This document shows, piece by piece, positions 16,202 to 25,815 of a DNA stretch of 64,000 nt. Every line of letters starts with the position of its first letter. The first letter of the stretch is position 1. The notes beneath the pieces were generated by a model. That model saw only the letters and a program-made list of their open reading frames with translations, was not told the origin of the DNA and did no database searches. The stretch covers positions 29,005 to 93,004 of IMG/VR virus record IMGVR_UViG_3300010392_000664; one strand, 5' to 3'. This DNA comes from a virus. A program made the translations under genes and the position numbers.

Positions 16202-18331
16202 TCAAGAACTTGAAGAACTCGAGCTTTGCCCAGAACTTGAATCACTGCTGTCTTCTTCCTCACATCGACTATCAACTAACGTATGCCCCAAAAACACAGA
16301 CCCCTCTCCGTCCTCAGCTATCGCATAAGGGTTAGCTATTCCGACTTGCTTGTTTTCCCAAACTAAATCCCCATTTGAATCCAATTGCACTAAAGATCCA
16401 TACTCTGGATTTTCAGTATTTGATGTGAAATAATACCTTTCCAAATCTTCAGAAATATGAACAGCGGGATAGTTTGTGTTACCGGTGGTTCTTTCTAATA
16501 ACTTATCAGGAGATTTTGCCCACACCATTTCTCCTTTTGTTATTGTCAATCTACTCACTTCATAAAGTTCATCACCTGAATATTCAAATATTCTTTTTCC
16601 CCATCTATAAAAAGATCCATTTCCTGAAAAGGTCATTGCCACCGTTGAGGCAGAACCACCTAATGGACTAACTCTAAAAATCCCAAACAAGTACTCAACG
16701 CCATCTATTTCTACAATTTCTGATCTTCCATAAGCCCAATCAATAACATTATCATTTATAACCGAAGTGCTCCCAAACAGTACTATTCCTCCACCTCCCC
16801 CATAAATGGTTCTTTGCAAATTACCATCTGTATCATAAACCACTATTGCAGGAAATTCGGAAGAATCCCGTTCAGTTGATAGCCATATATTCCCATCATG
16901 AATAGTCATTGTTCTTCCAGATGGAACAGCTAGAGGCCAATTTCCAGCGGTCACCTCCTGCAACCCTAAAGTGAATTTCAAAATATATCTTTGTAATGCA
17001 ACCTGCCCCATAGTATAAATGAATGATCCGTCAGTAACCATACTTGTAGGACTAATGCCCATACTCCACGGACCAGCCTGAAGTGTTGGTGTAGCGGCAT
17101 GATTCGTTCTGTCAACTTTGTAAAATCTAAAGGGAAATGGTGTATTAAAGGCATAGTAATAGTTTCCTATAAAAACACCTGCACCTAATCTTAAATTGAA
17201 GTATGAAGTTAAAGAACCCCCCGAATCAAAAAACGTCATCCCAGCTCTGTTGAATAAACCACCAACAACACCATCTTCATCGCAAGCATAAGGAGCTTCT
17301 ACACCAAATCCAGTTGTAGCCGAAGCATCCGTAGTCCAATCAGGCGTAGCAGAATCAGTGAAATGATTCATACCATTACTATTAGCAGCATAAAATCCAC
17401 CATTAGGATCCCCTAATCCATTCATAAATCCAAATCCACCAGATTCAACATCTCTAAAATCTTCCGAAATTGAAATTTGTCTTAATGTGATTTCATTATC
17501 TGGTAATTGAACATTATATGGACTTGATTCAGATATTCGCTCTTCGCCAATTAAAATATAATCACCATTCACATCGTAAGATTGAGCATTTTGATTAACA
17601 AAACCTAAAATGATTCCTGTTTCTGGATCTGCTATTGCCGGTCCTAGTCCTCCAGCATTCAAAAATAAGTTATTGTCAGTATTAAATGATAGTTGAGGCT
17701 GAGCTGTGCCAACAAATGAGCGAAAGGTGCGTGACAGGTAAACTAGATTTCCATCAAAATCCAACTTTGCTATTCTAGAGTAATCTAAAGATACATAAAT
17801 GAATTGATTATCTTTATCAACAGCAAATCCTATTGTTGCCGCCCGTCCAAAAAAAGTTCCATCAGCATGCAGTATCTCAACAGGCCAATTAGCTTGAACT
17901 AATTCAATTCCATTTTTATCTAAAAGATGAATATCAGCATGCTCATCAAAAACTCCAAATGTATGAGATGAGACTGACTGAGTATTTCCAAGAGGGGCAT
18001 GCTCATCATACCCGTTCACCTGATACCATTTTACATCTCCAAGCACACGACCGACCTTGATAGCCGCTCCAATAGGAGTATCAAAATCAGATGCTGATGA
18101 CGCTGATGATTCGCTATCTTCATCAGCTAATTCTCGAATTGTTGATTGAGAATAAATGAACCCGTCTATTTTCAAAGTCCGAGGAAGACCTACACGAGTT
18201 TGGCCGAAGAACTTACCATTTGCTATATTGATATTTGATAAATCAACCAAATCCTCACATGGAAATGGTTGATGAAAAAAAGCCCACGGCGGTCGGCAGC
18301 ATGGGCATAATCCAGAATAAATAGATGTCAT
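16202..18331 (-). CDS. putative distal tail/fibre protein, beta-propeller-like with Ser tail
   Basis: 709 aa. After a Cys-containing N-terminus (CPCCRPPW) there is a long beta-rich body with repeated 'D..G.....' turns (AVDKDNQFIYVSLDYSRIAKLDFDGNL, YAIAEDGEGSVFLGH), as in NHL/PQQ-like propellers. It ends in a Ser tract of about 16 residues. A short Ser cluster also lies near residue 75. The ATG overlaps the stop of the previous gene. Position after tape measure and tail genes supports a virion tip or fibre role. Confidence 0.55.
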   Translation of the reverse strand: MTSIYSGLCPCCRPPWAFFHQPFPCEDLVDLSNINIANGKFFGQTRVGLPRTLKIDGFIYSQSTIRELADEDSESSASSASDFDTPIGAAIKVGRVLGDVKWYQVNGYDEHAPLGNTQSVSSHTFGVFDEHADIHLLDKNGIELVQANWPVEILHADGTFFGRAATIGFAVDKDNQFIYVSLDYSRIAKLDFDGNLVYLSRTFRSFVGTAQPQLSFNTDNNLFLNAGGLGPAIADPETGIILGFVNQNAQSYDVNGDYILIGEERISESSPYNVQLPDNEITLRQISISEDFRDVESGGFGFMNGLGDPNGGFYAANSNGMNHFTDSATPDWTTDASATTGFGVEAPYACDEDGVVGGLFNRAGMTFFDSGGSLTSYFNLRLGAGVFIGNYYYAFNTPFPFRFYKVDRTNHAATPTLQAGPWSMGISPTSMVTDGSFIYTMGQVALQRYILKFTLGLQEVTAGNWPLAVPSGRTMTIHDGNIWLSTERDSSEFPAIVVYDTDGNLQRTIYGGGGGIVLFGSTSVINDNVIDWAYGRSEIVEIDGVEYLFGIFRVSPLGGSASTVAMTFSGNGSFYRWGKRIFEYSGDELYEVSRLTITKGEMVWAKSPDKLLERTTGNTNYPAVHISEDLERYYFTSNTENPEYGSLVQLDSNGDLVWENKQVGIANPYAIAEDGEGSVFLGHTLVDSRCEEEDSSDSSSGQSSSSSSS

Positions 18332-19230
18332 CCCTCTACTACTCCAAGTTGAGATAAGGCAGCAATAACACCCATTCCACTACCCCCTTCCAGATCACTC
18401 CAATCTGCCCCAGGTATCGGTTGTGGGCGATTACCACAATCGTTTATGAATTCAACTCTGATCGTTGCATTTGGTAACGGACCCATAGTGACTTTGATAT
18501 TAGAATCATTTGACGTGCCGTCAAAAGGATTATCACTTGCTGAACTTTCAGAACTAACTTCATCGTCATCATCTACAGGATTATTAATTACTGCAAGATG
18601 GGTGAGAAGAATATTTTTGAATTCAGTAGCTGTTGCATCATATGGAAATGTCAGAGTTTGTGTGTGATCATAAAATTGAGTGTTAATTCTCCATATTAAA
18701 TCAAACTCACCATCAGTAGGTTTCCCTAACAGGGTAATATCAATGATGGCGTTTTGCGGATCACAAAGACCACCAGCTCCTGTCAGGATCGGTATGAACG
18801 CCCCACGTTGAGAATCCCAATAAGCTGTGAGTACATCACCAACTTGAAGTGTTGTGGCGTTGACTGATCCGGCGTCTAAATCATGTGGCTCAGCTTCATC
18901 ATCGGTATACCATTCTCGTGCAGCATGATCATAGTACCGAAACCGACATTCGAACAACACCTCGTCATCTAAAATACTAGATTCAGACGACCGGGATGAG
19001 CTTAGTGACTCAGAAGAATTAGATGAACTACTTTCTAATTCAGATCCTTCAGCAGTTATAACAACTACACGTTGAATATGGGGAGGAAGGGGACTGGAAG
19101 ACCCATCTCGAGTGATTGCATATGGAGAACCACCTCTGCTGGCTATAGGCCGCACAACAGAATTTATGTCATTGACATGCTCATGACTTAAAAAGTCACC
19201 TGCTCTTTTATCGGGAAAGATTTCTCTCAT
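18328..19230 (-). CDS. virion protein with internal Ser-rich linkers
   Basis: 300 aa. Two Ser/acidic linkers (around residues 62-88 and 222-245) separate beta-rich parts. HIQRVVVITAEG, FECRFRYYDHAAREWY and VGDVLTAYWDSQRGAFIPIL are shared-looking elements of planctomycete-phage tail proteins, as far as I can judge. It lies in the distal tail gene group. No catalytic motif. Confidence 0.5.
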   Translation of the reverse strand: MREIFPDKRAGDFLSHEHVNDINSVVRPIASRGGSPYAITRDGSSSPLPPHIQRVVVITAEGSELESSSSNSSESLSSSRSSESSILDDEVLFECRFRYYDHAAREWYTDDEAEPHDLDAGSVNATTLQVGDVLTAYWDSQRGAFIPILTGAGGLCDPQNAIIDITLLGKPTDGEFDLIWRINTQFYDHTQTLTFPYDATATEFKNILLTHLAVINNPVDDDDEVSSESSASDNPFDGTSNDSNIKVTMGPLPNATIRVEFINDCGNRPQPIPGADWSDLEGGSGMGVIAALSQLGVVEG

Positions 19231-19233
19231 TGT

Positions 19234-20205
19234 TTATATTCTAAACAGAACATTAAAATCTACTGTTTCATGTATTTCATTCTTCCCGTCAATTTTTACT
19301 CTAACCCACCCGGTTTTGGGATCCCAAATACTATTATGACCGTGTACCCTGCCCTTCCAAAACACCCGCTTTTCCAAAAACTTCATGTCAACAGTAACGG
19401 GCGGTGTTTTAGTAATTCCAGCTTGCCATGTTTTCTGTTCCGAGTATGACCACCCTACAAATAAAATCGTTTCCGGACCAGCACCAAAAAGCCAATCTAG
19501 GGGACTTCTGTTAATTTTCCCCATAGCAGCTCGCAACCGACCTATGATTTTATCGGTAAATAAATCGTAAGGTACACTTCTCCACTTCACTGACCATTGC
19601 ACCATTGGCACCATGACAACTACCGGGAGAAGGGGATCTCTTAAAGGAGAGTCATTTTCATTAGTATCATCTTTTGATTGATCTTCTACAAGATGTTCTT
19701 CTTGGGGTTCATCAGCAGGAGGAGGTGGTATTTCCTCTTCCGTTTTTACTCCATTGGGCATAGGGGCATGAAGAAAGTCACCAGTAGCGGAGGCGTTAAC
19801 CTCTAAAAACGCATCGGGATCTTCATCTTCCTGGATTTCAGTGTCGTAATGAATTGTGCATTCAACGATACCAAAATAAGTGTTAGCTGGTGCTCCAGAA
19901 TCAAACCCCCAAGGATCAATAGGGTAATCTGAATCTAATGATCGGAAACTTATCTTTCGTGCTCCCAAAGCCGGGAGTCCGATGAGCTGTTTCGTAGTGG
20001 GGTAAGATGTTTGCCCGAATTCAATAGGGGCAGGGAGCATAAACGATAAAAAATCAGGAAGACGATTAGCGGGAATCAACACCCTTTGAGATAGGTTTCC
20101 TCTTTCCCTTTCAAATTCACCTTCAACGCCCGCCGCTAACTTGTACGGAATGCCGTTGTCGGTCCTTAATCTCCATTGTGTGGGATCTTCCGCATTACCA
20201 GCCAT
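19234..20205 (-). CDS. putative tail protein downstream of tape measure
   Basis: 323 aa, beta-rich, with a Pro/Glu/Asp-rich hinge in the middle (EEIPPPPADEPQEEHLVED). The C-terminal half contains WSVKWRSVPYDLF and ETILFVGWSYSEQ. Position directly after the tape measure (TAATG overlap) suggests a distal tail or baseplate-like part; no family identified. Confidence 0.5.
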   Translation of the reverse strand: MAGNAEDPTQWRLRTDNGIPYKLAAGVEGEFERERGNLSQRVLIPANRLPDFLSFMLPAPIEFGQTSYPTTKQLIGLPALGARKISFRSLDSDYPIDPWGFDSGAPANTYFGIVECTIHYDTEIQEDEDPDAFLEVNASATGDFLHAPMPNGVKTEEEIPPPPADEPQEEHLVEDQSKDDTNENDSPLRDPLLPVVVMVPMVQWSVKWRSVPYDLFTDKIIGRLRAAMGKINRSPLDWLFGAGPETILFVGWSYSEQKTWQAGITKTPPVTVDMKFLEKRVFWKGRVHGHNSIWDPKTGWVRVKIDGKNEIHETVDFNVLFRI

Positions 20206-22310
20206 TACGTTAATCCTCCACCTTGGCGTCTTCGTTTAGTTTCTTCGAGTTGTTTGTTTTGAATATCAACCATCGTTTCCAGCAGTGAGTTGCGTTTGCC
20301 GTCTAGATCGCCGCCTGTTAAAAAGGCATCTTGGATAGCACTACCAAAATCAGGAATAGCAAACCGACCGGCGTCCAGAGTAACCCCAGGTGCCGAAGGT
20401 TTGGACCTGGGTTTTCTTCCACGAGGTTTTGGCTCATCTTCTGGTTCTCCACCAATGTCTTTTGCTTTTCTATTAAAGACATTTTTCATTCGGGCTACTT
20501 CCATTTGCCTTTGCAGATCTATCAAGTTTTTCTTTGCAGCATCAATCGGCATGGCTAATGGGTTTTTTGGTCCTTGGAATATTTTCAGATCCGTTTTGAA
20601 TTTATCAGACACTCCATCAAGAAATGAAGTGTCGAGTTTGTTCATTTCTTTTGCAAATTCTTCGACAAATGCCGTCCCCATTCCTCTTCCGTTAAAATCT
20701 CCTTTAATGCCTTCCCACATAGCAATAAACATGGCTTTAACTGTTGTGACCACAGCATCAAAAACAGACATCAAAGCAGTTCCTAGATTTGAGAAAACAT
20801 AAATTCCAGTTGAAACCGTCGCTTTGAATAGACCAGTGATCCTATTCATTGTGGCCATGACACTATTAGCTATTTCAAGGAAAATCAGAATCACTGACGT
20901 TTTTAAGAACTTCCATGTTAAACCCCAATCCGTTGTGAAAAGACTTATAGCATTCATAATACTATTAATCTTCTTCATAAAGAAGTTAACAAATTCACTA
21001 ACGGTGAACATAGTGACTCCAAACACCGATTTTATGATACTAGCCACAAAGTTCCAAGCGAATTTAGCTGCTGTTTTAATCACACCCCAAACATTAACAA
21101 CTACATCCAATAGATTGAAAAATATATTCTTAGCGAAGAAGAAGAACTTATCAAATTCTTTTTTGTTCCGCTCTATTACTCCTTTTATGCCATTAACTAT
21201 CCCCATCAAACCTTTCATGATGGCCCCAGAGACAGCATTGAATACACCTTTAATAGCAGCAAACGCTTTTCCAAGAAGACCAGATGATGTTTCAGCTTCT
21301 TTAAATTTAGCAATCAACCAACCGAGAGCTGCCCCAGCTAATACGAAGAAAATACCGACACCAGATCCTATCAATGCGGATCTAACGGATATGCCTAAAA
21401 GTCGAGCAGCAATCCTTGCCGCAATTAATGAACTCACAAGTCCACTCACAGCAGTAGTAGTTGTGATGATAGCCGCTGTCAATTTAGGAAATTGTTTTAT
21501 GATTACTTTAATTCCATCCACAACAGTAATCAAAGCGTTCACTATCTTTGTCACCGTAGGGATGATAGCAGCACCCATTTCACGAAGAGCTTGTGTCCAT
21601 GAGTCTTTAAGATTAGAAAAACGACCCATCATTGATTGGTTTTGTTTTTCCATTAAATTCTCAAACATCCCACCGGCACCGGTCATTCTGTTGAATGCTT
21701 GTTCAACCATGTCGGCAGAAATCTCGCTTCTGGAAGTCATGTTAGCGATTTCAGATTCTGCTACTCCTAGCATATCTGCTAATTCGCTAACCATAGGAAC
21801 ACCCAGAATACCGAAGTCCCTTAATTCACGACCGGTCAATTTAGATGCCCGCCGAACCTGAGCCATATTCGCAATGATTCTCTCTAGACCAAATTCTCCT
21901 TTTCCAATACCAGCAGAAACATCACCGATACTTCTTAATGTAGGGATTAATTCATCAGCAGCATAACCTGCAGCAATCAATTGACGAGCATTGTTCTCAA
22001 TGCCAGTTAATTCAAAAGGTGTGCGGGCAGCAAAATCAGCAAGTTCCTGAAGTTTTTCTTTAGCAAGTTCCTCACTTCCCAAGATAGTAGAAAAGGCGAT
22101 ATTAGTTTGTTCAAATTCACCAGCAAGGGTAGTGGCCTGTTGAATAAGTCCTGAACCGGCAGCAGCTACAGCGGATAAAATACCACCAGCAGCAAGTTCG
22201 ATTCCTTGGAGAGTCTTTTGGGTTTCGCCTTTAACGGAACGAAGACCAGACCGCATGCCAGCAGCATCCAGTCGGACTCTCACAAAAACTCGTGCTAATT
22301 CATAACCCAT
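20205..22310 (-). CDS. tail tape measure protein
   Basis: 701 aa. Alanine/glycine-rich helical N-terminal region (KTLQGIELAAGGILSAVAAAGSGL), the TMP-domain-like block QELADFAARTPFELTGIENNARQL, and DVSAGIGKGEFGLERIIANMAQVRRASKLTGRELRDFGILG, typical of tape measures with lambda-like fold. Several long hydrophobic stretches follow between residues 255 and 560. By the usual rule of about 0.15 nm per residue the tail would be near 100 nm. Ribosome site AAGGAGTAGGCA. Antisense frames here are long but are shadows. Confidence 0.9.
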   Translation of the reverse strand: MGYELARVFVRVRLDAAGMRSGLRSVKGETQKTLQGIELAAGGILSAVAAAGSGLIQQATTLAGEFEQTNIAFSTILGSEELAKEKLQELADFAARTPFELTGIENNARQLIAAGYAADELIPTLRSIGDVSAGIGKGEFGLERIIANMAQVRRASKLTGRELRDFGILGVPMVSELADMLGVAESEIANMTSRSEISADMVEQAFNRMTGAGGMFENLMEKQNQSMMGRFSNLKDSWTQALREMGAAIIPTVTKIVNALITVVDGIKVIIKQFPKLTAAIITTTTAVSGLVSSLIAARIAARLLGISVRSALIGSGVGIFFVLAGAALGWLIAKFKEAETSSGLLGKAFAAIKGVFNAVSGAIMKGLMGIVNGIKGVIERNKKEFDKFFFFAKNIFFNLLDVVVNVWGVIKTAAKFAWNFVASIIKSVFGVTMFTVSEFVNFFMKKINSIMNAISLFTTDWGLTWKFLKTSVILIFLEIANSVMATMNRITGLFKATVSTGIYVFSNLGTALMSVFDAVVTTVKAMFIAMWEGIKGDFNGRGMGTAFVEEFAKEMNKLDTSFLDGVSDKFKTDLKIFQGPKNPLAMPIDAAKKNLIDLQRQMEVARMKNVFNRKAKDIGGEPEDEPKPRGRKPRSKPSAPGVTLDAGRFAIPDFGSAIQDAFLTGGDLDGKRNSLLETMVDIQNKQLEETKRRRQGGGLT

Positions 22311-22313
22311 TGC

Positions 22314-22790
22314 CTACTCCTTGCGTTTTCTTCGCTCCTCCCGCCGTTTACGCCGCCGTTCGCGGGCCTCTGCCCGTTGCTCGCGGCCAGTTGGTTCCTT
22401 CTGGTGTTGTTTTGCCGCCTCTGCTTCCATCAACCTACGTGCTAGGGATTTGCCGCCCACGTTGAGCTTGGCCTTTATGGGTTTGCCATACTTATCTCGG
22501 CCACGGACCATTCCATGTTTATCCGCCATTGCGAGGCCAACTTCGCTATCAACTTTTATTGATCGTTTCTTTCCAGACTTTCTGAGATTTTTAGAATCTA
22601 CCAATAACATATAAATTTGATCCAAAGTCATATGGCCTACTTTAGTAGGGCATATCCCAAGACCCCCATCCCAAGGATTATCACATAATCTTCTTATGTG
22701 CCAAGGACCGAGCCCAGCCATAAGATCATGATAAATTATCTCATCCGTTTCTTGGGCATCCCCGTCACTTCTTGCGACGGACCCTAAGTA
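22314..22790 (-). CDS. tail assembly chaperone, frameshift-encoded C-terminal part (gpGT-like)
   Basis: This frame has no good start of its own. It is open from immediately after a TGA in the -1 frame, just before the GGGAAAT heptamer, to a Lys/Arg-rich end (REQRAEARERRRKRREERR). Read as a -1 extension of the upstream gene, it adds 158 residues, beginning YLGSVARSDGDAQETDEI and including MAGLGPWHIRRLCDNPWDGG, giving a fusion of about 374 aa. This mirrors the lambda G/GT pair that coats the tape measure before tail tube assembly. An independent start at the ATG at 22721 is possible but lacks a clear ribosome site. Confidence 0.75.
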   Translation of the reverse strand, partial: YLGSVARSDGDAQETDEIIYHDLMAGLGPWHIRRLCDNPWDGGLGICPTKVGHMTLDQIYMLLVDSKNLRKSGKKRSIKVDSEVGLAMADKHGMVRGRDKYGKPIKAKLNVGGKSLARRLMEAEAAKQHQKEPTGREQRAEARERRRKRREERRKRKE

Positions 22791-23437
22791 TTTCCCATTT
22801 CAGGAGCACTTAGGGATTCGATCGTTCTGCTAAGCTCAATCATCAATTGAGGGTTTTTGCTGACTGCTAAAATGATGTCACTTCGCGTAACTGGATTTCC
22901 TTCAAAGCATTTGCAGATCATTTCAAGTTGACCGGCGTGAGATCCCGTTATCCACCAACTGGAGTAACCAACTTTATGCTTTCGAGGAACGTCATCAGTT
23001 AATTTTGTGTACAATTCAACTGACAGATCTTCGCTTTCCAGGCAAGTTGCGATGATTTCCTGCTTTTGTCTTTTGACTTTCTCCTTTGATGCGTTTTTTA
23101 CAGGCGTATAGTCAAATGAATCAGTAAGCCATTTACTTATCGAACCATTGATTTTGATTTTACTGACATCATAAACTTCCTTTGTCGGAAGGTCTTCTAG
23201 TGTCCAAAGAGAAACCTCATCCATCTTCTCTCGCAGCAACCGCTCACCGGCACCATCCGGCAAAAGATCAGCATTGTCAGAATAAGTGGAAAGGTACTCT
23301 CTCTTGTACATCTTGAGACATGTTCTCTCCAATTCGGTAAGCTCAATGATTGTCAAAGGGCGAACTTTACATTCCACATCACCAATCATAAGTGTCCCGG
23401 CACTGGCACCAAGAACACGAGCTACATCTTCAGCCAT
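22784..23437 (-). CDS. tail assembly chaperone N-terminal protein (gpG-like)
   Basis: 217 aa. Begins with the beta-rich block VARVLGASAGTLMIGDVECKVRPLTIIELTELERTC typical of siphophage tail chaperones, and lies directly between tube protein and tape measure. Ribosome site GAGGAAAACAACA. It ends two codons after a slippery GGGAAAT that can redirect some ribosomes into the next frame. Confidence 0.75.
   Translation of the reverse strand: MAEDVARVLGASAGTLMIGDVECKVRPLTIIELTELERTCLKMYKREYLSTYSDNADLLPDGAGERLLREKMDEVSLWTLEDLPTKEVYDVSKIKINGSISKWLTDSFDYTPVKNASKEKVKRQKQEIIATCLESEDLSVELYTKLTDDVPRKHKVGYSSWWITGSHAGQLEMICKCFEGNPVTRSDIILAVSKNPQLMIELSRTIESLSAPEMGNT
22790..22796 (-). promoter_or_regulatory. 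-1 ribosomal frameshift slippery site GGGAAAT
   Basis: In the frame of the upstream gene the heptamer reads G GGA AAT, the canonical X XXY YYZ form, two codons before the stop (ACT TAG). The -1 frame is closed just before it and open for 158 codons after it. Confidence 0.8.
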
Positions 23438-23452
23438 TGTTGTTTTCCTCTG

Positions 23453-23650
23453 TTACTTTGACAGTTCCCTTGCGAAGGAACCAAACGGATTGATCTTGGG
23501 AATGAACCCAAGTATATACGCTGACTTAGGGGGAATTTTAATAAGACGAGATGATGAGATGAGTCTTCGTTCCAAACGGCACCCATCACAAGAACAGGAC
23601 GGAAGATAATGCCGTTTGGTTTTTTCGAAGATTTCAGGAGGGTTTGTCAT
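23453..23650 (-). CDS. small Cys-containing hypothetical protein, 65 aa
   Basis: Starts at the ATG at 23650 (MTNPPEIFEKTKRHYLPSCS). It has a CSCDGCR knuckle and a positively charged middle. The frame is open further upstream but would overlap the tube protein. No clear ribosome site. It fits exactly between tube protein and chaperone genes, so it is probably real. Confidence 0.45.
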   Translation of the reverse strand: MTNPPEIFEKTKRHYLPSCSCDGCRLERRLISSSRLIKIPPKSAYILGFIPKINPFGSFARELSK

Positions 23651-23661
23651 GATAACATGAC

Positions 23662-24087
23662 TTATAAGGATCTGGAGGGTGCTCCAGCTTGACCCGGTCG
23701 ATAGAAAATGCCGTCGGCACCGAAAGAGGTAGTCCAACCGATAACCTCTTCTGTGTCAATATCAACTGAAATATTGAAATCGGTGCATAAAGCTCTTGGG
23801 AAATCCCAATAAAGCGAAACGTTATTCATCCAAAGAGTTTCAATGGCAATATCACCCGGCATGAAGGTATCGTATACCTCGGTTCCGGTATCGTACACGC
23901 CTTCGGCTTCGGAGGTGGCATCTCGACGACCCGCTGCCCGGTTAGTGTACCCGGCGGAGTCAGAGTCACCCCATTCGGAACTACTCGCTTGCGTAGGATT
24001 GACAGACCAGTTCTTCGTTCTGGCGACCGTAGTGGACGCCACCTGGAACTTGCCGGTCCTCCCGGTTAATGCTGTTTCACTGGTCAT
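23662..24087 (-). CDS. putative major tail tube protein
   Basis: 141 aa. Features of small siphophage tube proteins: GRTGKFQVASTTVARTKNWSVNPTQ, a surface loop rich in Asp/Ser/Tyr, MPGDIAIETLWMNNVSLYWDFPRALC and IDTEEVIGWTTSFGADG. Position just upstream of the chaperone pair and tape measure matches the usual gene order. No exact family recognised, so the call rests on size and context. Confidence 0.6.
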   Translation of the reverse strand: MTSETALTGRTGKFQVASTTVARTKNWSVNPTQASSSEWGDSDSAGYTNRAAGRRDATSEAEGVYDTGTEVYDTFMPGDIAIETLWMNNVSLYWDFPRALCTDFNISVDIDTEEVIGWTTSFGADGIFYRPGQAGAPSRSL

Positions 24088-24117
24088 GCTGAATTCCTTA
24101 TCAGATCAAATTTAAGT

Positions 24118-24840
24118 TTACGGTGAGGAGGAAGAGCTACTCGAAGCTGACGAAGTTGACGATGCCGACGAACTCGACAGACTACTACTTGATGACGATA
24201 CCGATGACACTGAGCTGCTGCTTGACGAGCTACTCGACACCGAGCTACTGGAAGAGCTGCTTGACGAACTGGAACTTGCGTCAGCATCATCTCTACCTAT
24301 CAACAACACAGTGTAGGTAACTGCTGCTGAATTTGCCGTTACCTTAACACGATGACTTGATGCGTCCGTTACTGCAAATGCTGCTTCAGCAGGCTGTGCT
24401 TTTGCTAACCACCCTTGGCCTCGTAGCCCACCTCCTAATGCCGCAGTATGGGAACCGATCGGACTCCAACCATTTGTGGCGTCAGGTTCGACTTCCAGGA
24501 TACCAGCAGCATCCACCGCATTTTCATTCACAAACCCAACAAACACGATTTCTTCATTTAAGTTTGCCTGCCCATTTATATCGTTTCCAGCACCCGCCCC
24601 AGTGTCAATAGATCCCGTATCGTAGACATCAATTACCCGCGAAGATCCACTTGATAGGGTTTCTCTGAATTCCCATGCTCTGTTTGCTTCATTTGCATTA
24701 ACACCAGACGACAAAGTTAATGAAAGCACAAGCTGCTGCACACCAGACGAATTTCTGCTGGTGTTGGATGTCATTGTATTGACAACAGTAGCAGTGGCCG
24801 AAATTGATACTTTCGCTGCTGCAAGGGATCGTGTTCCCAT
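24118..24840 (-). CDS. virion protein with C-terminal polyserine tail
   Basis: 240 aa from the ATG at 24840 (AAGG upstream). A beta-rich N-terminal domain of about 190 residues (VQQLVLSLTLSSGVNANE, EEIVFVGFVNENAV) is followed by about 50 residues that are nearly all Ser, broken by single Val, Ala, Leu and Thr. Ser codons are mixed, so the DNA is not a simple repeat. One of six polyserine proteins in the window. It sits between tail completion and tube genes, so it probably decorates the tail or neck. Confidence 0.6.
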   Translation of the reverse strand: MGTRSLAAAKVSISATATVVNTMTSNTSRNSSGVQQLVLSLTLSSGVNANEANRAWEFRETLSSGSSRVIDVYDTGSIDTGAGAGNDINGQANLNEEIVFVGFVNENAVDAAGILEVEPDATNGWSPIGSHTAALGGGLRGQGWLAKAQPAEAAFAVTDASSHRVKVTANSAAVTYTVLLIGRDDADASSSSSSSSSSSSVSSSSSSSSSVSSVSSSSSSLSSSSASSTSSASSSSSSSP

Positions 24841-24850
24841 CACTTAACCT

Positions 24851-25357
24851 TTATAATAATTTAACCGGAACGTCGAGTAAGAAGAGATAAAAGATGTCCC
24901 ATCTATACTCTTTATCACCCGTTTTTATTCCAACATCATTCTGGTACTGCACATTCAAAACATTGCCATAAGTCAGTTCGATCGGCAGGGGATCCGCTTC
25001 TGGATGCCCGCCGAATTTTTGCATAACAAAACCGGCGAGGCGAGCAGCAGTCTCTTTCGCTGTTTCATTATTTGTACTGATTTCTTTTGCATGTATTCTG
25101 AAAATCCAAGGGACTAGTCTATGCTCATGTTTTTCGTCTGCAGAATGACCAGAATCCCTTGAATCTGTATTTCCAGCTTCTTGCTCGTATACGCAATAAG
25201 GAAATGGCTGTTTTGCCATCCCGTCTTGATCGTTTAGGGAAGTGAATTGAGTGCGTAATGACTCCTCCCAATTCTTCTTAAATTCCCATGATATTCCTGA
25301 ATCTTCCCATACAGTGGCAATGGCTTTATGTAAGTCCGCTGATCCTACAAAAGTCAT
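24851..25357 (-). CDS. putative tail terminator/completion protein
   Basis: 168 aa, compact, with SADLHKAIATVWEDSGI at the start and IELTYGNVLNVQYQNDVGIKTGDKEYRWDIFYLFLLDV at the end, a layout seen in siphophage tail terminators (minor tail U-like). It lies immediately after the gp10-like protein with an ATGA overlap, where the tail terminator is normally found. Confidence 0.55.
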   Translation of the reverse strand: MTFVGSADLHKAIATVWEDSGISWEFKKNWEESLRTQFTSLNDQDGMAKQPFPYCVYEQEAGNTDSRDSGHSADEKHEHRLVPWIFRIHAKEISTNNETAKETAARLAGFVMQKFGGHPEADPLPIELTYGNVLNVQYQNDVGIKTGDKEYRWDIFYLFLLDVPVKLL

Positions 25358-25815
25358 CGTATTGGCCCTGACAATAACTTAACCAGTCGTTGTCTATTTT
25401 CATTCAAAGTTCTACGCAAAAACGACCGATTCATCTGAAGTTCTAGGGTCACACCATAATCAACAGGTGTGCCAATCACCCCATCGTATACTCCAGGACT
25501 AGGGGAAAAGGTCGTTTGAAAAATTGACTTCATCAGGTTAGTTGTGTCTGCTTTCGGAAATTCTCCAGGTTTCGATCGGTTCGAAACCCTGACCACTCCA
25601 TTGACCAGAGATTTCGTAACCGGACGAGAGATATTTTTGACCACCTCATTTCTAACGAATTCTGAAGCTAAAGAAACTCGTTGTCTTACGGTCAACTCTA
25701 TCTTACTAGAAACTTCCTCAATGAACCACTTTGTTTCGCTTGCTCTGTCTCCAGCAGTCGCAGCCCGGCGAAACCGAGCTTTTTCAATGCGATTAATTCC
25801 TGCTTGAGTTGCCAT
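25354..25815 (-). CDS. HK97 gp10-like neck protein
   Basis: 153 aa. Ending IFQTTFSPSPGVYDGVIGTPVDYGVTLE and RSFLRRTLNENRQRLVKLL match the gp10/head-tail joining pattern 'G.VGT.v.YA...E.Gt...raFL...l......l'. The N-terminal half is helical and charged. The ATG overlaps the TAA of the upstream gene. Acts at the head-tail interface. Confidence 0.7.
   Translation of the reverse strand: MATQAGINRIEKARFRRAATAGDRASETKWFIEEVSSKIELTVRQRVSLASEFVRNEVVKNISRPVTKSLVNGVVRVSNRSKPGEFPKADTTNLMKSIFQTTFSPSPGVYDGVIGTPVDYGVTLELQMNRSFLRRTLNENRQRLVKLLSGPIR

Noticed and set aside
20824-21861. 345-aa rightward ORF
   Set aside because: Antisense to the tape measure gene, with no ribosome site and a low-complexity composition.
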